A stretch of 64,000 nt of DNA from Undaria pinnatifida (GCA_012845835.1 JABAKD010000020.1:17024306-17088305), one strand, 5' to 3'; shown: positions 33,541 through 45,404, numbered from the stretch's first letter. Numbers and translations: made by a program. Notes: generated from the sequence alone by a model not told the origin.

Positions 33541-33866
33541 AATAGTCTTATCCGTATTGAGAAATGTTCTCGCCACGGTGGGCGCCAGTTCGAACTAGTC
33601 GTCGGCATGAGAGACATCATCAACACGTTTGATACATGCACAGAACGTTACGGTAAGGAGCTAGGGTAACGAAGCTGAAACCACCACTATGGAGATAGAA
33701 ACAACCACGAAGCGGGGGGGGCACGACAAAGGAGTCCTACGTCATACTGCCAAGTATGATTAACCTCTGGCCATCTCATAAACAGAGATTTTGACAAGCC
33801 ATGCCCTGGGTAACGAAGTTAAAGACAACAAACCCACCAATCCGAACGCGAAAAGGAAGACGTCCG
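33541..33866. other. No gene seen
   Basis: Short spacer between the Gly/Ser-rich fragment and the reverse-transcriptase remnant. A GGGTAACGAAG motif occurs twice (about 33665 and 33808). Nothing else supportable. Confidence 0.5.
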
Positions 33867-34265
33867 TTAGTGTACATCTCTGTGCAACTCCTTGTAAAAT
33901 CTCAACATATAGGATATCTCCCCGTCCAGCATCACAGCACTTCTTGCACATTCCGTCATACTTTTCATCATTCTCCACATCTTTCCTCTGATCCCAGTTT
34001 CCCACATATTTTTCAACATCCCATTCCTCCATAATGTGCCATAGGCCTTCTGTACATCTAAGAAGAAACAGTACGTCGTTAGTCCGGCGTCTTTCCTACC
34101 TTGAATTATCTTACCTAACGTGTACACATTGTCTACGCAACTACGATTTGGCCTAAACCCTGCTTGCCCTCCGCTTATTTTTTCGTCCTTCTCCAACATT
34201 GTTCCCATGTTATCGTTCAAAATCTTACAGAATGCTTTGCCTACGGTGCTTAATAGCGTTACAGG
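33867..34265 (-). pseudogene. Non-LTR reverse transcriptase fragment, copy 2
   Basis: This open minus-strand segment reads LLSTVGKAFCKILNDNMGTM, GGQAGFRPNRSCVDNVYTLG, RKDAGLTTYCFFLDVQKAYG and GKMWRMMKSMTECARSAVML: RT motifs up to and including the first catalytic Asp (FLDVQKAY). The part carrying the xxDD box is missing; the copy ends at about 33867. Upstream of LLSTVG the reading frame runs into unrelated repeat sequence also present in copy 1. RT type resembles LINE elements I associate with brown-algal genomes. Confidence 0.85.
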
Positions 34266-34933
34266 CCCAGAGGGGGGCGGGGGTGCACTCAGTTTGAGCT
34301 TGGCCGTAGTCGTATGACCATAAACCCTCGCACCCCTACTATGCCGGGACGGAGCACGTCGAGTTTTCACCAACCAGGCAGACATTGCTTGCACCAAGCG
34401 CGAAGCGCCGTGAGATGTTTGGCGAGTCGCATGAAGAGCGAACAGCACCCTTCCGAGAACCGCTCGTAAGACGGACTTCGGCACCTTGTGCCTACTTTCT
34501 TGCTTACAGATGACAGCGCCAATGAGTTACTTTGTTTTCTGGTGTGGCTACTCCAGAAGCAGCAATGGGTATTGCGATGTAACTCCCTCGCGGGTCCCTT
34601 TACAGCCGGAGCGCCAGCTGCGGCAGTTCAACAACAGCAAGCAGTATTTCCATCATAATATGCACGAACAATTTACTTTCACCTCGCTTTGAGCCGGTAC
34701 AAGAAGAGAAAAAAAGAGGGGGAAACAAAAATAAAAGTAAATGCGTATAGGACAACAATGTACACACCGAGGCTCGAACCCAGAGAGAAAAAAATAAAGA
34801 AACTAGTTCGCAACAAAAAGTCAATTCACCGAGATTCGAGCTCGTGGCTATCGATTGACTATCGTACGGAGCTACCCTTCAAGCTACTGTTGTACGACAA
34901 CTTATGGGACACGTTTTGTTGTTATAACTACAA
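34266..34933. repeat. Right part of the RT composite (left of the MULE)
   Basis: This matches 25345-26005 closely and includes the left half of a block X copy, split by the Mutator-like insertion at 34934. Nothing coding is supported. Confidence 0.65.
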
Positions 34934-36182
34934 GAGCAATGGCCAAAATCGGGTACACCCGGTCGACCGATAGCCGTTATCGGGTACCCCTTGAACACAC
35001 AGTACCACAACGACTCAGGACGACATCTCATTGGTCGAAACCACACCGCATCCGAACGCAGCCGCATGTCCATCGGGTGCACCCGATTATGGCTGAACAA
35101 GTCTTCGAAATGTACCCGACTCGCATTCAAGCCACCCGATTATGGCCGGACTACTCGACCATCAGCCCACACGCACACACGAACGCGCTGCGGGCGCGAA
35201 CTCGCGCCACGTCACGAGGCGGGGCATTGTTTGTTCTTTCGTCTCGGAGCTTTTTCCGGAGCTCTTTTTTGTGGCTTGTGAGACCCCGCTCCGCTCACGC
35301 CGATGCGCTCAACCACAGCCACAGCAGTAGTGATGTGCGACAACGGCCACCAGCGGCAGCCGAGTACACAAAATTGGCAACACAACGCAACATGTGCACG
35401 AATATACATGAGACTCCACACTAACATGAAGCACTGCTGTGCACAGGACTGCTGGATTTTGGCCATTGCAAAACTAATTCCTATGTAAGAGAGGTACAAT
35501 CACGACCCACAGAGCTTTTCCTGAAAACGGCGTCCCTGCAGGGCACCTGTTAGCGAGACCTAGGAAATCAGTTGACTCAAATCATTTGATCCTCATTTCT
35601 CGGGGTGTGATGTGACAGGTGGCGGCAATATATTTCTCGGGACCGCCACGCCACGAACATATCTCCCTGTCTGTGCCATTTGGAAAGGAGCATCTGAATC
35701 CTTAACCCTTCTTGTGCCGTGTCTGTGCCCAGGTAGTCTGTGACCTAGTCTAAACCGTCTGCATAGATGCGCTTCTGTGCCTTGTGTGTAGGCGTGCTAA
35801 CTGCGACTTCATGGTCCACAAAAAAGAGCTTCGACAAAAGATTGAGAAACAGCTGCGGAAAAAGAGCTCCGAGACGAAAGAACAAACAATGCCCCGCCTC
35901 GTGACGTGGCGCGAGTTCGCGCCCGCTGCGCGTGCGTGTGTGCGTGTGGGCTGATGGTCGAGTAGTCCGGCCATAATCGGGTGGCTTGTATGCGAGTCGG
36001 GTACATTTCAAGGACTTGTTCAGCCATAATCGGGTGCACCCGATGGACATGCGGCTGCGTTCGGATGCGGTGTGGTTTCGACCAATGAGATGTCGTCCTG
36101 AGTCGTTGTGGTACTGTGTGTTCAAGGGGTACCTGATAACGGCTATCGGTCGATCGGTTGTACCCGATTTCGGCCATTGCTC
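34934..36182. mobile_element. Non-autonomous Mutator-like element (1249 bp)
   Basis: It has long terminal inverted repeats of about 350 bp (34934-35285 versus 35815-36182) starting GAGCAATGGCC and ending GGCCATTGCTC. A 9-bp target duplication TAACTACAA lies at 34925-34933 and 36183-36191. The unoccupied site ATAACTACAACTACGC is preserved at about 25991-26006. Long inverted repeats with a 9-bp duplication are typical of MULEs. The ~530-bp interior has no transposase frame. Confidence 0.9.
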
Positions 36183-36740
36183 TAACTACAACTACGCACT
36201 TGACATTACGCAACAGAAGCTTGGCAAAAGTCAGTATTTTGCAGGAGCTGTCACGACACGAGGCGAGAACGGCCGAGGCCGCTCCCGGCAGAGACGGGAG
36301 GGGCGAACAAGGTGAGGCACGTCCAGGAAACAGCCAGGAAACAGCGCGCCAAGAGGTGGACCTCGGCTCGAGTTTGGTTCAAGACGGCTCAAAACCTGGT
36401 CTACTTCGGGCCTCTCGATCGCTGAAACGACAGGGTCAACATATTTTATAAAACTGCACGGGGGCTCTGCCGCGGCGGGCTGCCGCCCGCCTTGGATCCG
36501 CGCACACCCGTAATTTCGAGGATGCATGACATGTATCATGAGTAGATGATTATAGGGAAATCGAGGCTGTGCATGCGACAGCACTGCCAAGGGGTACATT
36601 AAAAACAAATCGTGTTTAAATACAGAAAAATAACTGGAAGCTGGTGCAATAAACCACAGCAACGAATTGAGTCATCCGGCACACGACGACGAACAACAGC
36701 AGCTGCAGCCCCAGCGAAACGCATATTATGTACAAGGGAT
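36183..36740. repeat. Right half of the split block X and RT composite
   Basis: This continues the sequence broken at 34933 and matches 25992-26530. Homology to the other composite ends just after CATATTATGTA at about 36730. Confidence 0.65.
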
Positions 36741-37189
36741 CCGCTTCGCGGGCGGCTGACGCCGCCCGCTACGCTCACGCAAGGCAAGGAAGAATGCGAC
36801 TAAAAAACATATGTAAAGGGGACAGAAAGAAGAGGCCCATGATTTGGTGCGAACAGCGATTTGATAATGCCAACAGCTGCTTAAAGCAAGTTGCCCTTTT
36901 GTGCTCAGCTGTGCTGTGTGCTTTTGTTACCGGTGTTACGATCGGCAGTACGGGGATAATTTGCGTGGGGAAAAAACAGGGGACCGTGAAAGATCAAATA
37001 CATGTAGAAAAAGAAAAAAGAAGAAAAGTAGGACAAACAACACGTATATTATACCCGGTACTGCTCTATGTTCGAAAGAAAGCACACAGCGCAGCACAAC
37101 ACAGCACCGCAGCGAAGGGCACGGCACCGCATCGCACGGCTCCGCACGGCTCCGCACATCGCTACGCTGCGCTGCTGGGCTATATTATA
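36741..37189. other. No gene seen; CGCACGGCTCCG-type short repeats
   Basis: A few short overlapping frames of no recognisable product. An ACAGC/GCACGGC-rich stretch at 37085-37170 is a low-complexity repeat. Confidence 0.4.
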
Positions 37190-37435
37190 AAAAATGAAAA
37201 TACACTCCAGCTGTGAGATCGAAGATTTCGTCGAAACTCATCTTTGCAAGCTGTGTGTGATACTCCGATCGCGCGCATTACGAGTTGTGTGTCCTCATTA
37301 AGGATATAGGTCGGCGACTCCCCTTACAACTACAGTGTAGCTATCAGGGTCAACAGGATGATACTAGTCAGTCTTTGCGCGGAAACTATAAAACCCGTTT
37401 CTGAGGGGACAAAATCTGACAGCTGTAAAGGGAAA
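37190..37435. repeat. Block Y, dispersed copy
   Basis: This closely matches 4235-4480 (AAAATACACTCCAGCTGTGA ... GACAAAATCTGACAGCTGT). It shows that the sequence in the USP intron is a dispersed repeat. Confidence 0.8.
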
Positions 37436-37609
37436 GGGAGCCTGGTTTTGATCAAAAGCGAGCGGGTTTGGGGGGGGGGGGGGGGGAAGGGGGCAATTTG
37501 TGCATGGCTATATATAATAGCCGGATTGATCTGAGCTAGGTGTACATTGTGATCCAACAGCGTAGTACCTGATGGTATGTACAAACCTGGTGTAGAAGTA
37601 CCGGTATGT

Positions 37610-38512
37610 ACTATATGCCTCGAGGTCTTCTCGTTGGTTCGAATCCCGGTGTCATCGGGGGAAAAAAATGGAAATTATCCTCATAAAAAAAATAATAGAT
37701 TGTATTAATGTGACTTTGTGGTCTTCTAGTAGATAGACTGTCCGCTTATAAGCCTGGTTTTCGTTGGTTGAATCCAGGGCTCATATGAAGAAAAAATTAT
37801 CCTCATAAAAAAATTGATATATTTGTAAAAAAGTAGTACTGGCAGATACACCACTGCTGCTGTGACATATTGTGGTCTAGTACGTACATGGACTGTCTGC
37901 TTATAATCCTGGTGGCCTTCGCTGGTTCGAATCCGGGTGTCATCGAAAAAAAAAATGATCCTCATTAAAAATCGATATTTATTTGTCAAAAAATAAAAAT
38001 AGATAGCGATGAGACATTGTGGTCTAGTAGATAGACTGTCCGCTTATAAGCCTGGCTTTCGTTGGTTGAATCCAGGTGTCATACGGGGAAAAAATTATCC
38101 TCTTAACAAAATCGATATATATATTTTTAATGAAAAATTGAAAAACGTCAGCTGTGAGTATCACCGATTGAATGGTTGAAACTCAACTGTGCAAGCTTCG
38201 TGGTACATCTATGTTTCACTAATATACAGCAGTAGTAGTAGTTGCACAAAAAAATAGTACTGGTAGATACCACTGCGGCTGCGACATTGTGGTCTAGTAG
38301 ATAGACTGCCCATTTATAATCCTGGCCTTCGCTGGTTCGAATCCGGGTGTCATCGGAAAAAAAAAATCCTTATGAAAAATCGATACTTGGTACCTGGTAT
38401 TTAATAATCAATTTTATTTGTAAAAATAAAATAGATATCAACGTGACGCTGTGATCTAGTAGATAGACTGTCTGCTTGTAAGCTTGGTCTTCGGTGGTTC
38501 GAATCTCATGGG
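37610..38512 (+). repeat. Tandem array of six tRNA-like units
   Basis: tRNA-like units lie at 37610-37660 (partial), 37711-37785, 37863-37945, 38012-38083, 38283-38354 and 38443-38512. Each has an A-box-like TTGTGGTCTAGTAGATAGAC and a B-box-like GGTTCGAATCC, plus a foldable acceptor (GACATT / GGTGTC) and a GTCT/AGAC D-stem. The spacers are also related (ATCGATAT, AGTACTGG.AGATACCACTG). The anticodon stem is imperfect, so these are tRNA-derived repeats rather than working tRNAs. Confidence 0.75.
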
Positions 38513-38689
38513 GAAAAAAAGTGATCCGCATAATAAGGAAAATAAAAAAAAAGTTCAGGTGGAGTAAGAAATCAAAGAAAAGCTGGACAGTCCCGCAAGT
38601 AATACGCTGGACGGGCCGACCTCGGAGATGCCAGGGAAGCACCAACCGAGCGCTTTCAGCACAAATATAGTCGTATGTAAGTCTCTATG

Positions 38690-39265
38690 TGTAACTTCAA
38701 CAACAGCAACAGGAGCGGCAGCGGCGACAGTTCGACAACACCAAGCAGCATTTCCAGTATATTAATATGCATATACAATATTATTTTCAGTTTGCTTTGA
38801 GCCGATGCATGAAGAACAAAACAAGAGGGGGAGAAAATAAGAGTAAACGAGTATCGGACAATGTATACACCGGGGGTCGAACCCAGGGGAACGAAAACGA
38901 AGAAACTAACGTAAAAAAAAGTGAATTAGCCGATGTTCGAACTCGCGCTCAAACAACTAACTCTTTTGGTGCTACCCCTCAAGCTACTTTTGGACGACTA
39001 CCGCTGGCACAAAAGAATGTGTTCTTGTACCTACGACTACGCACTTGACTTTTCGCAACAGAATAAAAACACGATTCTTGCACCAGCTGTCACGAAATGA
39101 AACGAGAACGGCCGAGGCCACCCCTGGCAATGTCGGGAGGAGCGAGCAAGGTGACGCACGTCAAGCAAATCAACGCGCCGAGCGGTGGCCTCAGCTCGAG
39201 TTATGCTGCAGACGGCTCAAAACCTAGTCTAAATCGGACCCTTCGGCTGCTCTCGAGCAAGCACA
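38690..39265. repeat. Block X, copy 5
   Basis: Very similar to 26530-27115 across its length, and directly left of composite block copy 3, repeating the X-to-P junction of copy 2. Confidence 0.75.
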
Positions 39266-39737
39266 AACTATACAGACAACGATTATATTTGATAGAGAAC
39301 GGGGATTTGGCAACGAGTTTTTCTCGTCTCGGCCTCAGTGCAGGATTCCGGAACTGGAATTTCAAATCGCTTCGTTCGAGCGCCATCTTCGGGGGGCGGC
39401 TCCAACGTCCCTCGCCCTGCCTTATCCGTTCCGCACCTCGACGTGAACGCGGATGGGGCTGAGCGAGACAAGCGAGAAGTGCGCAAAGTTTTGTATTTTG
39501 GACGGTACTCTGGATATATTGTTTGAATCTCAGTACAGGATTCTCGGAACTGGAATTTCTCGGTCAAATCGCTTCGTTCGAGCGCCATTTCGGGGGGCGG
39601 CTCCAACGTCCCTCGCCCTGCCTTATCCGTTCCGCACCTCGACGTGAACGCGGATGGGGATGAGCGAGACAAGCGAGAAGTGCGCAAAGTTTTGTATTTT
39701 GGGCGGTACTCTGGAGATATTTGGATCTTGATGTTCG

Positions 39738-40365
39738 GAGAGGTTGATAAAACAAAACTTGGGAGACATTATTTCCAAACTGGCGTCATATTTCGTCCCG
39801 AAACAGAGAATTTACTGTTAAATAAACCCATGGTCGCCCCGGAGGTCTAGTGGTTACCCTCGAATACTGCTAGCAGCGTTGGTCCTTGAGTTTGATTCCC
39901 ACCGTGGTGAAATTTCGACTGTTTGCGAAAATGAAAAAAGGATCAACTGCTGAGAACGCCTAGCAGCATGCGTAGGCACGATTCGACGCAGTCGACGAAG
40001 AGGTGATAAAATAAAACTTGGGAAGATATTATTTCCAAACTGGCGACATATATCGTCCCGAAACAGAGAATATTTACTGTTAAAAAAAAAACATGGACGC
40101 CGGGAGGTCTAGTGGTTACCCTCGAATACTGCTAGCAGCGTTGGCCCTTGAGTTTGATTCCCACCGTGGTGAAATTTCGACTGTGTTTGCGAAAATGAAA
40201 AAAAGGATCAACTGCTGAGAACGCTAGCAGCATGCGTAGGCACGATTCGACGCGAGTCGACGAAGAGGTGATAAAATAAAACTTGGGAAGACATTATTTC
40301 CAAACTGGCGTCATATATCGTCCCAAAACAAAGAATATTTACTGTTAAAAAAATCCCCATGGTCG
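39738..40365. repeat. ~263-bp tandem repeat (SINE-A head plus flank), units at 39738, 40000, 40265
   Basis: Each unit starts GAGGTGATAAAATAAAACTT, contains the SINE-A tRNA-like head (39835 and 40098; the third leads into the full SINE at 40364) and stops within the SINE body at GAGTCGACGAA. It looks like unequal exchange inside a SINE-containing region. Confidence 0.75.
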
Positions 40366-40701
40366 CCCCGGTGGTCTAGTGGTTACCCTCGAATACTACT
40401 ATTAATAGCAGTGTTGGTTCTTGAGTTTGATTCCCACCTTGGTGAAATTTCGACCGTATTTGCAAAAATGAAAAAAAATGATCGACTGCTGAGAACGCCT
40501 AGCGGTGGGTAGGTGTGCGCGCGCGCGACGCGAGTCGACGAAGGGAGAAAATGCTGAATGATTCTCGATAAAATAAAGGCACGTACCGTAGTGGGGAGAG
40601 GGGAGGATTGCCAGCCATGTGACCCCGGATTTGAGTTACTATCGGGAGGGAGCGCGAGAGTAAGGCGAGGATAACAATGGGATGAAGAGAAAAAAAGAAA
40701 A
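40364..40701 (+). mobile_element. SINE-A, full-length copy 3
   Basis: Bounded by ATGGT at 40359-40363 and 40702-40706, at the same site as the 27519 copy within the composite block. This shows the SINE was present before copies 2 and 3 separated. Confidence 0.8.
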
Positions 40702-41421
40702 ATGGTAACGCGGTGGGTATCATAGTAGTGCATTTATTTATTGAATTTCGGTAGGTACGTACGTACACAGACATACGTGGCAAGCGCACGCATGGCTGAA
40801 ACGAGGAGGTAGTGGTTACGATTACTACGCCAGAAAAAGCCACACAGCAGTACGAGTAGCTGCGTCCCGGCCTTGAGGATGGTAATATACGAGTTCGGGT
40901 ACTCGACATAGTTTGTACTCGTGCAAGAAATATAGGTACGAGCAAGATCACACACACCGATGCTCTATTACACACGTGTTTCTTGCCTGACATATGGCAT
41001 GAGGAGGGTGTACCAAAAACAGGGAATGACTTTTCGACCGAAAAAACAAGGGGGAAATCGTTCCTGTTGTTAAGCTGCACCACGCGAAGGTCGTACTGTA
41101 TAGACGGTATCCCGGTTAGAAACCAGTGGCATGCATTCGTCCCGGTAACTTCGGCGGGTGGTTCTTTTCCCTAAGACTCTTTGGCGCCGTATCGGCGGTG
41201 TGGAAGGCGGTATTTCTTGCTGTGGTGTCTGTCTCCGATGCTGTTCTGGTCGTTTGCCTATCAACTGGAAGCGGTCGTGTTGGTACGTAACTGACAATTC
41301 TTTGTGTTGCTCCCTACTTGACGTGTTCCTTGCTGCTGATTGCCGATTGATGATCTCTAGTGGAGTGGCTTTATTCCTGATGATATAGTACGATACCCAA
41401 GCAAGTTGCATCGTTCTCGGA

Positions 41422-41921
41422 NNNNNNNNNNNNNNNNNNNNNNNNNNNNNNNNNNNNNNNNNNNNNNNNNNNNNNNNNNNNNNNNNNNNNNNNNNNNNNN
41501 NNNNNNNNNNNNNNNNNNNNNNNNNNNNNNNNNNNNNNNNNNNNNNNNNNNNNNNNNNNNNNNNNNNNNNNNNNNNNNNNNNNNNNNNNNNNNNNNNNNN
41601 NNNNNNNNNNNNNNNNNNNNNNNNNNNNNNNNNNNNNNNNNNNNNNNNNNNNNNNNNNNNNNNNNNNNNNNNNNNNNNNNNNNNNNNNNNNNNNNNNNNN
41701 NNNNNNNNNNNNNNNNNNNNNNNNNNNNNNNNNNNNNNNNNNNNNNNNNNNNNNNNNNNNNNNNNNNNNNNNNNNNNNNNNNNNNNNNNNNNNNNNNNNN
41801 NNNNNNNNNNNNNNNNNNNNNNNNNNNNNNNNNNNNNNNNNNNNNNNNNNNNNNNNNNNNNNNNNNNNNNNNNNNNNNNNNNNNNNNNNNNNNNNNNNNN
41901 NNNNNNNNNNNNNNNNNNNNN
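41422..41921. other. Assembly gap of 500 N
   Basis: Exactly 500 N, so the gap size is probably a placeholder. Repeat block R ends at its left edge. Confidence 1.
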
Positions 41922-41936
41922 TCGACGATTTTGGGC

Positions 41937-42345
41937 TAAGGACCCCCGTCATTCAGGAACCATTTTCGAAGAAACGTGCTACCTTTATCGTAGCATGCGT
42001 CTTCATCTTGGATCGCCGGAGCATCATCAGCTGAATCAACAACAGCGATTGGAATCACTGAGTTGATGGATCGTCATTATCGGCGACCACCGGACCGTCA
42101 GCTACGTCATCATCGCCAGGGGTTGACGAATCGATAACATCCGCCTCATCCGGGACGCACCAGCTTTTGTTGAGTTGCATCTTTGAGACAAGCTCAGCAG
42201 CAAGAAACACGGTCAGAAGAAGGAAATGCACATGCTGACCCACAGAGGAAGAACAACCGGGCAAATCCCCGGCAGAACCTGTGGGGTTGACACACAAGGA
42301 CAGAGAGCGTCTGGCGGCATTGACGACCTTCGTGCACACTCGCAA
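41937..42345 (-). CDS. Acidic open segments, unrecognised
   Basis: Two consecutive minus-strand frames are rich in Asp: 42055-42200 reads KSWCVPDEADVIDSSTPGDD, and 41937-42056 reads VVDSADDAPAIQDEDACYDK ending NDGGP-stop. They are in different frames, so an intron or frameshift would be needed. An acidic tail of this kind could belong to a transposase or a host protein; neither can be shown. Confidence 0.25.
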
Positions 42346-43007
42346 GCCAACAGGTCCTCAGGCTTCTTCTTGCTAAACGGAGAGCCGTTAACACCGAGGA
42401 TGAGACGTGGTCACTGGCTGCATATTCAACAGTAGAGGCAGAGCTGATGGCCGAAATCAGTTTTGAGGGATAGGAAGCTACCTACCTCTCTACGCCTCCA
42501 ACTTCAAGGTGAAGTTGAGCCCCAAGCCGTAACCGACGGACAACGGGCCAATCACATCTGACCACGTCTAAACTAACAAGGTCGAGCCACTGGAAGCGTG
42601 AAAAGCATCATCTCTTTCAAGAGTTACATCCGAGAATCGGCGACGATTTTAGATTTTGGATTCCTGGGCAGATGTTTTTCCGAGGACGGGTCAACGCGTG
42701 GCGTGCTAGTCGATGACACATCAGCAATCTATAATAATCATAGGTATCTTCTTGACAACATATCGTGTGCGCGAGCAATCGATGATACAGCAGTACTAAA
42801 TCTGTAATAATATTAGTCGACGATATACACCTGGTACGTTGTTTTCAAATTCCGAGCTTCAAGATCAGGAGTTAATAATTTTGATTGACATCACAGGCAA
42901 CACCTTTTTCTGGGTAACGTAGCGTCAACCATCGTAATATTATACAATTTCGGGGGGATGAATCTCTATGCAAAGATCCTATTTTGTTTTATCCAATTGT
43001 CAGCCGG
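42346..43007. other. No gene seen
   Basis: Single-copy looking sequence without supported frames. It ends at the SINE-A insertion. Confidence 0.4.
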
Positions 43008-43340
43008 GCGCCCCGGTGGTCTAGTGGTTACCCTCGAATACTGTTGGCGCTGGTCCTTGAGTTCGATTTTGGCCGCGATAAGATTTGACTTCCTTTGGCA
43101 AAAATGTAAAAAAGAAAAAGGGATCAACTGCTGAGAGCGCCTAGCAGCGTGGGTAGGTACAATTCGACGTGAGTCAACGAGGGAAGAAATGCTAACTTCT
43201 TCTCGCTATAAAAAGGAAGGCACGTGCAGTAGTGGGGAAGGGGGGAGAGGGCTCGGTATGTGACCCCGGATCTGAGTTACTTCTGGGAGGGAGTGCGAGA
43301 GTAGTGCGAGGATAATAAATGGGATGTAGAAGAAAAAAAA
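43008..43340 (+). mobile_element. SINE-A, copy in single-copy context
   Basis: Head CGCCCCGGTGGTCTAGTGG, family body and A-rich tail AGAAGAAAAAAAA. The B-box is degraded (TTCGATTTTGG). No clear target duplication is visible. Confidence 0.7.
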
Positions 43341-43822
43341 TGTTGCAAAGGTATGTGACTAAACTACACCACACACAGCATCCCTGCACTTTTCCGGGAT
43401 ATATATTTTTTTATTTGTCCATTATTCTCTAGGCAAAAAATGTTTACAGATTACTTATTTTTGGTGCATTAGTACATCCTGGACGAATGTGTACTGTAAA
43501 ATGTCTGCGCTTTTTTTTTCTCAAGTTTAAATTCCGTCGGAAAGATGGTCGTAACTGAAGACCTTCCGCCATGCGCATATAGTCCAAAATGAAAAATACT
43601 GATATTAGCATCTCAGTAGAAAATATACACGACACTGTCAGCAGTCGTCATGATAGAGACACGCCGCATTTATTTCTTGACGGGACGCGTCCGATTTAGA
43701 AAAACGTGAAAGCACGCGCGAAGCAAAGAAAGCAGACACACATATCCCGCCTTCCCGATTAAACACAGAGAAGCGCTAAGCCCACCTCCTGCACCAGCAA
43801 AGCCACCCCAGCATCTTCTATC

Positions 43823-44263
43823 TTAGACAACGTCGGCGGCACGAGAAGATCGCTCTCCTCTTCTTCGTTTTCCTTCTCGCCCGCGACCATGCAGAGCAAT
43901 GAATGCGACAGCCTTCAGGCAAAGCTCTTCATCCAAACTTCGCTGGCTGACACGGCTCCATGTCAACGCTTGATGCAAACCGGCTTTGCATCCTGTCGTC
44001 TTTGAACCTCCATTGCCTCTGGGACAGCAGTGCAGTTTCAGCTCCACAGCAACCCCGAGGCTCGAACGTGAACAAGGCGTCGTAGGAGCGTAGTTAGGAG
44101 CGTGGCGTCGATGATTTATATACGCTCTGCAGATGTTGCACCCGAGCGTATCGCTAGCTAGAAGAGGCAACGTAGTCTCCAACAGGCAAAACGTCTGGTG
44201 TACGCCACGCTCTCGCGGTAATCTTGGCCAATCCAAATCGCCCGGAACGTTTTCGGCCAACAA
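43823..44263 (-). CDS. Open frame of 146 codons, unrecognised
   Basis: This is the longest frame in a single-copy stretch with ordinary composition, starting MLAENVPGDLDWPRLPRERG and containing two CxxC-like spots and a basic GRGREGKRRRGERSSR end. No family is recognised and no splice context was established. Could be chance. Confidence 0.25.
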   Translation of the reverse strand: MLAENVPGDLDWPRLPRERGVHQTFCLLETTLPLLASDTLGCNICRAYINHRRHAPNYAPTTPCSRSSLGVAVELKLHCCPRGNGGSKTTGCKAGLHQALTWSRVSQRSLDEELCLKAVAFIALHGRGREGKRRRGERSSRAADVV

Positions 44264-44399
44264 GAAACAGCTAGCTGTCGAATATCACATCGACCATATT
44301 GGCTCTACCATAATATGCTTCCCATTTATGACTACCTTACCACTATTTGGCCACATTTGATTTGGGTTTGTGATTAGCCGTCAGTATCGGGAGAATAGC

Positions 44400-45404
44400 T
44401 ATTTAGCTGATTTGGTGGTATTAAATGCTTCGCGCAGGCAGTCTACTATTAATACTAAAGAAGAACGTTCAACGCGTGAGCAATCAATGGCGAGCTTTGC
44501 GTGATCGTCTTTACCCCTGCAAGTTGTCTGCATGCCGTTGAGCAGCAATTTTGGGGGGGTTAGTTGCTTGGAACGGGAGTATTTAGGGACTAGTGCTTCT
44601 CTGCAAGTAAGCTCTTCGTATATTGTGGAAGTATACCGGGAGGACCTATCGTATTTCACGCCGAGTCGGGAGGCTGTACACGACAATGGTACGTTTTGAT
44701 GCTGGTCTGCGGAATATATTTACAAGTTTTTCTAAACACGGCAGCTGTGATTTCAACATTTATTTTGTTTGCCTTGTGTGAGGCAGTACGAGTTGGTATT
44801 GATGTCTAGAACGCCTATTCCAACAATCTCTGTGACCACTGAGGTCGCGATTTCGCGCAAGAGTTCGTCTATATAAACTGGCTCTGAGGGACTAATGCCT
44901 GAAATGAACAGATGTAGGGAAATAAATGGGAGTAGTGGAAAAATGACAAGATGTTGGGAAAGGAAATGGGGATAGGGTTGGCAGCAGGTCATAGATACCA
45001 CTGCTTTACGAAAAGATGTCCGATTGGTACCATCGGAACGGCATCAATCTACGCTGTATTGTCGGAGGGGAAAAAAGTAAAAATAATATCTGCATGATCC
45101 TTCTTTTACGTTGTTGTATATTTTTTTAGCGGTTGACTTATAGTCTATAGGTAGATCGTATGCTTCCCTGCACGTTGTCTACATGCTACTGAGCTGGTGT
45201 CGCCTCACATTTTTCCCTTTAATTTAGTGCTTCTCTGTAAGTAAGATTTTCGTAATTTATTGTGGAAGTAAACCGTGAGGGGTTTTCCAAGGCACCATCA
45301 GCGGGGTCTTCCCCTTTCCCTTCGTGAATAAAATAATTTCAACGATTCCGTGCAATGGCTGTTCCGTTGATGCCAAGTCCTCTTTCGTTTCGCCTAGACA
45401 GGAT
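44400..45404. other. No gene; diverged ~120-bp repeat pair
   Basis: 44516-44650 and 45167-45290 share CCTGCA.GTTGTCT, TTTAG.GCTTCTCTG.AAGTAAG and ATTGTGGAAGTA.ACCG, in order. Nothing coding is supported. Confidence 0.5.

Larger units (their letters stand above)
39290..41421. mobile_element. Composite repeat block, copy 3, left part (to the N gap)
   Basis: P occurs twice (39327-39490 and 39530-39690). A segment plus SINE-A head is amplified into three tandem units, then Q (40707-41290) and the start of R, which runs into the gap. The R-S-T remainder is found at 45640-48050. Confidence 0.6.

Noticed and set aside
37711-38512. Functional tRNA genes
   Set aside because: A- and B-box-like motifs are present, but anticodon stems do not pair well and the units are tandem with shared spacers, so they are annotated as tRNA-derived repeats. 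The same applies to SINE-A heads and block X.
41371-41952. Open frames crossing the N gap
   Set aside because: They consist of undefined bases and carry no information.
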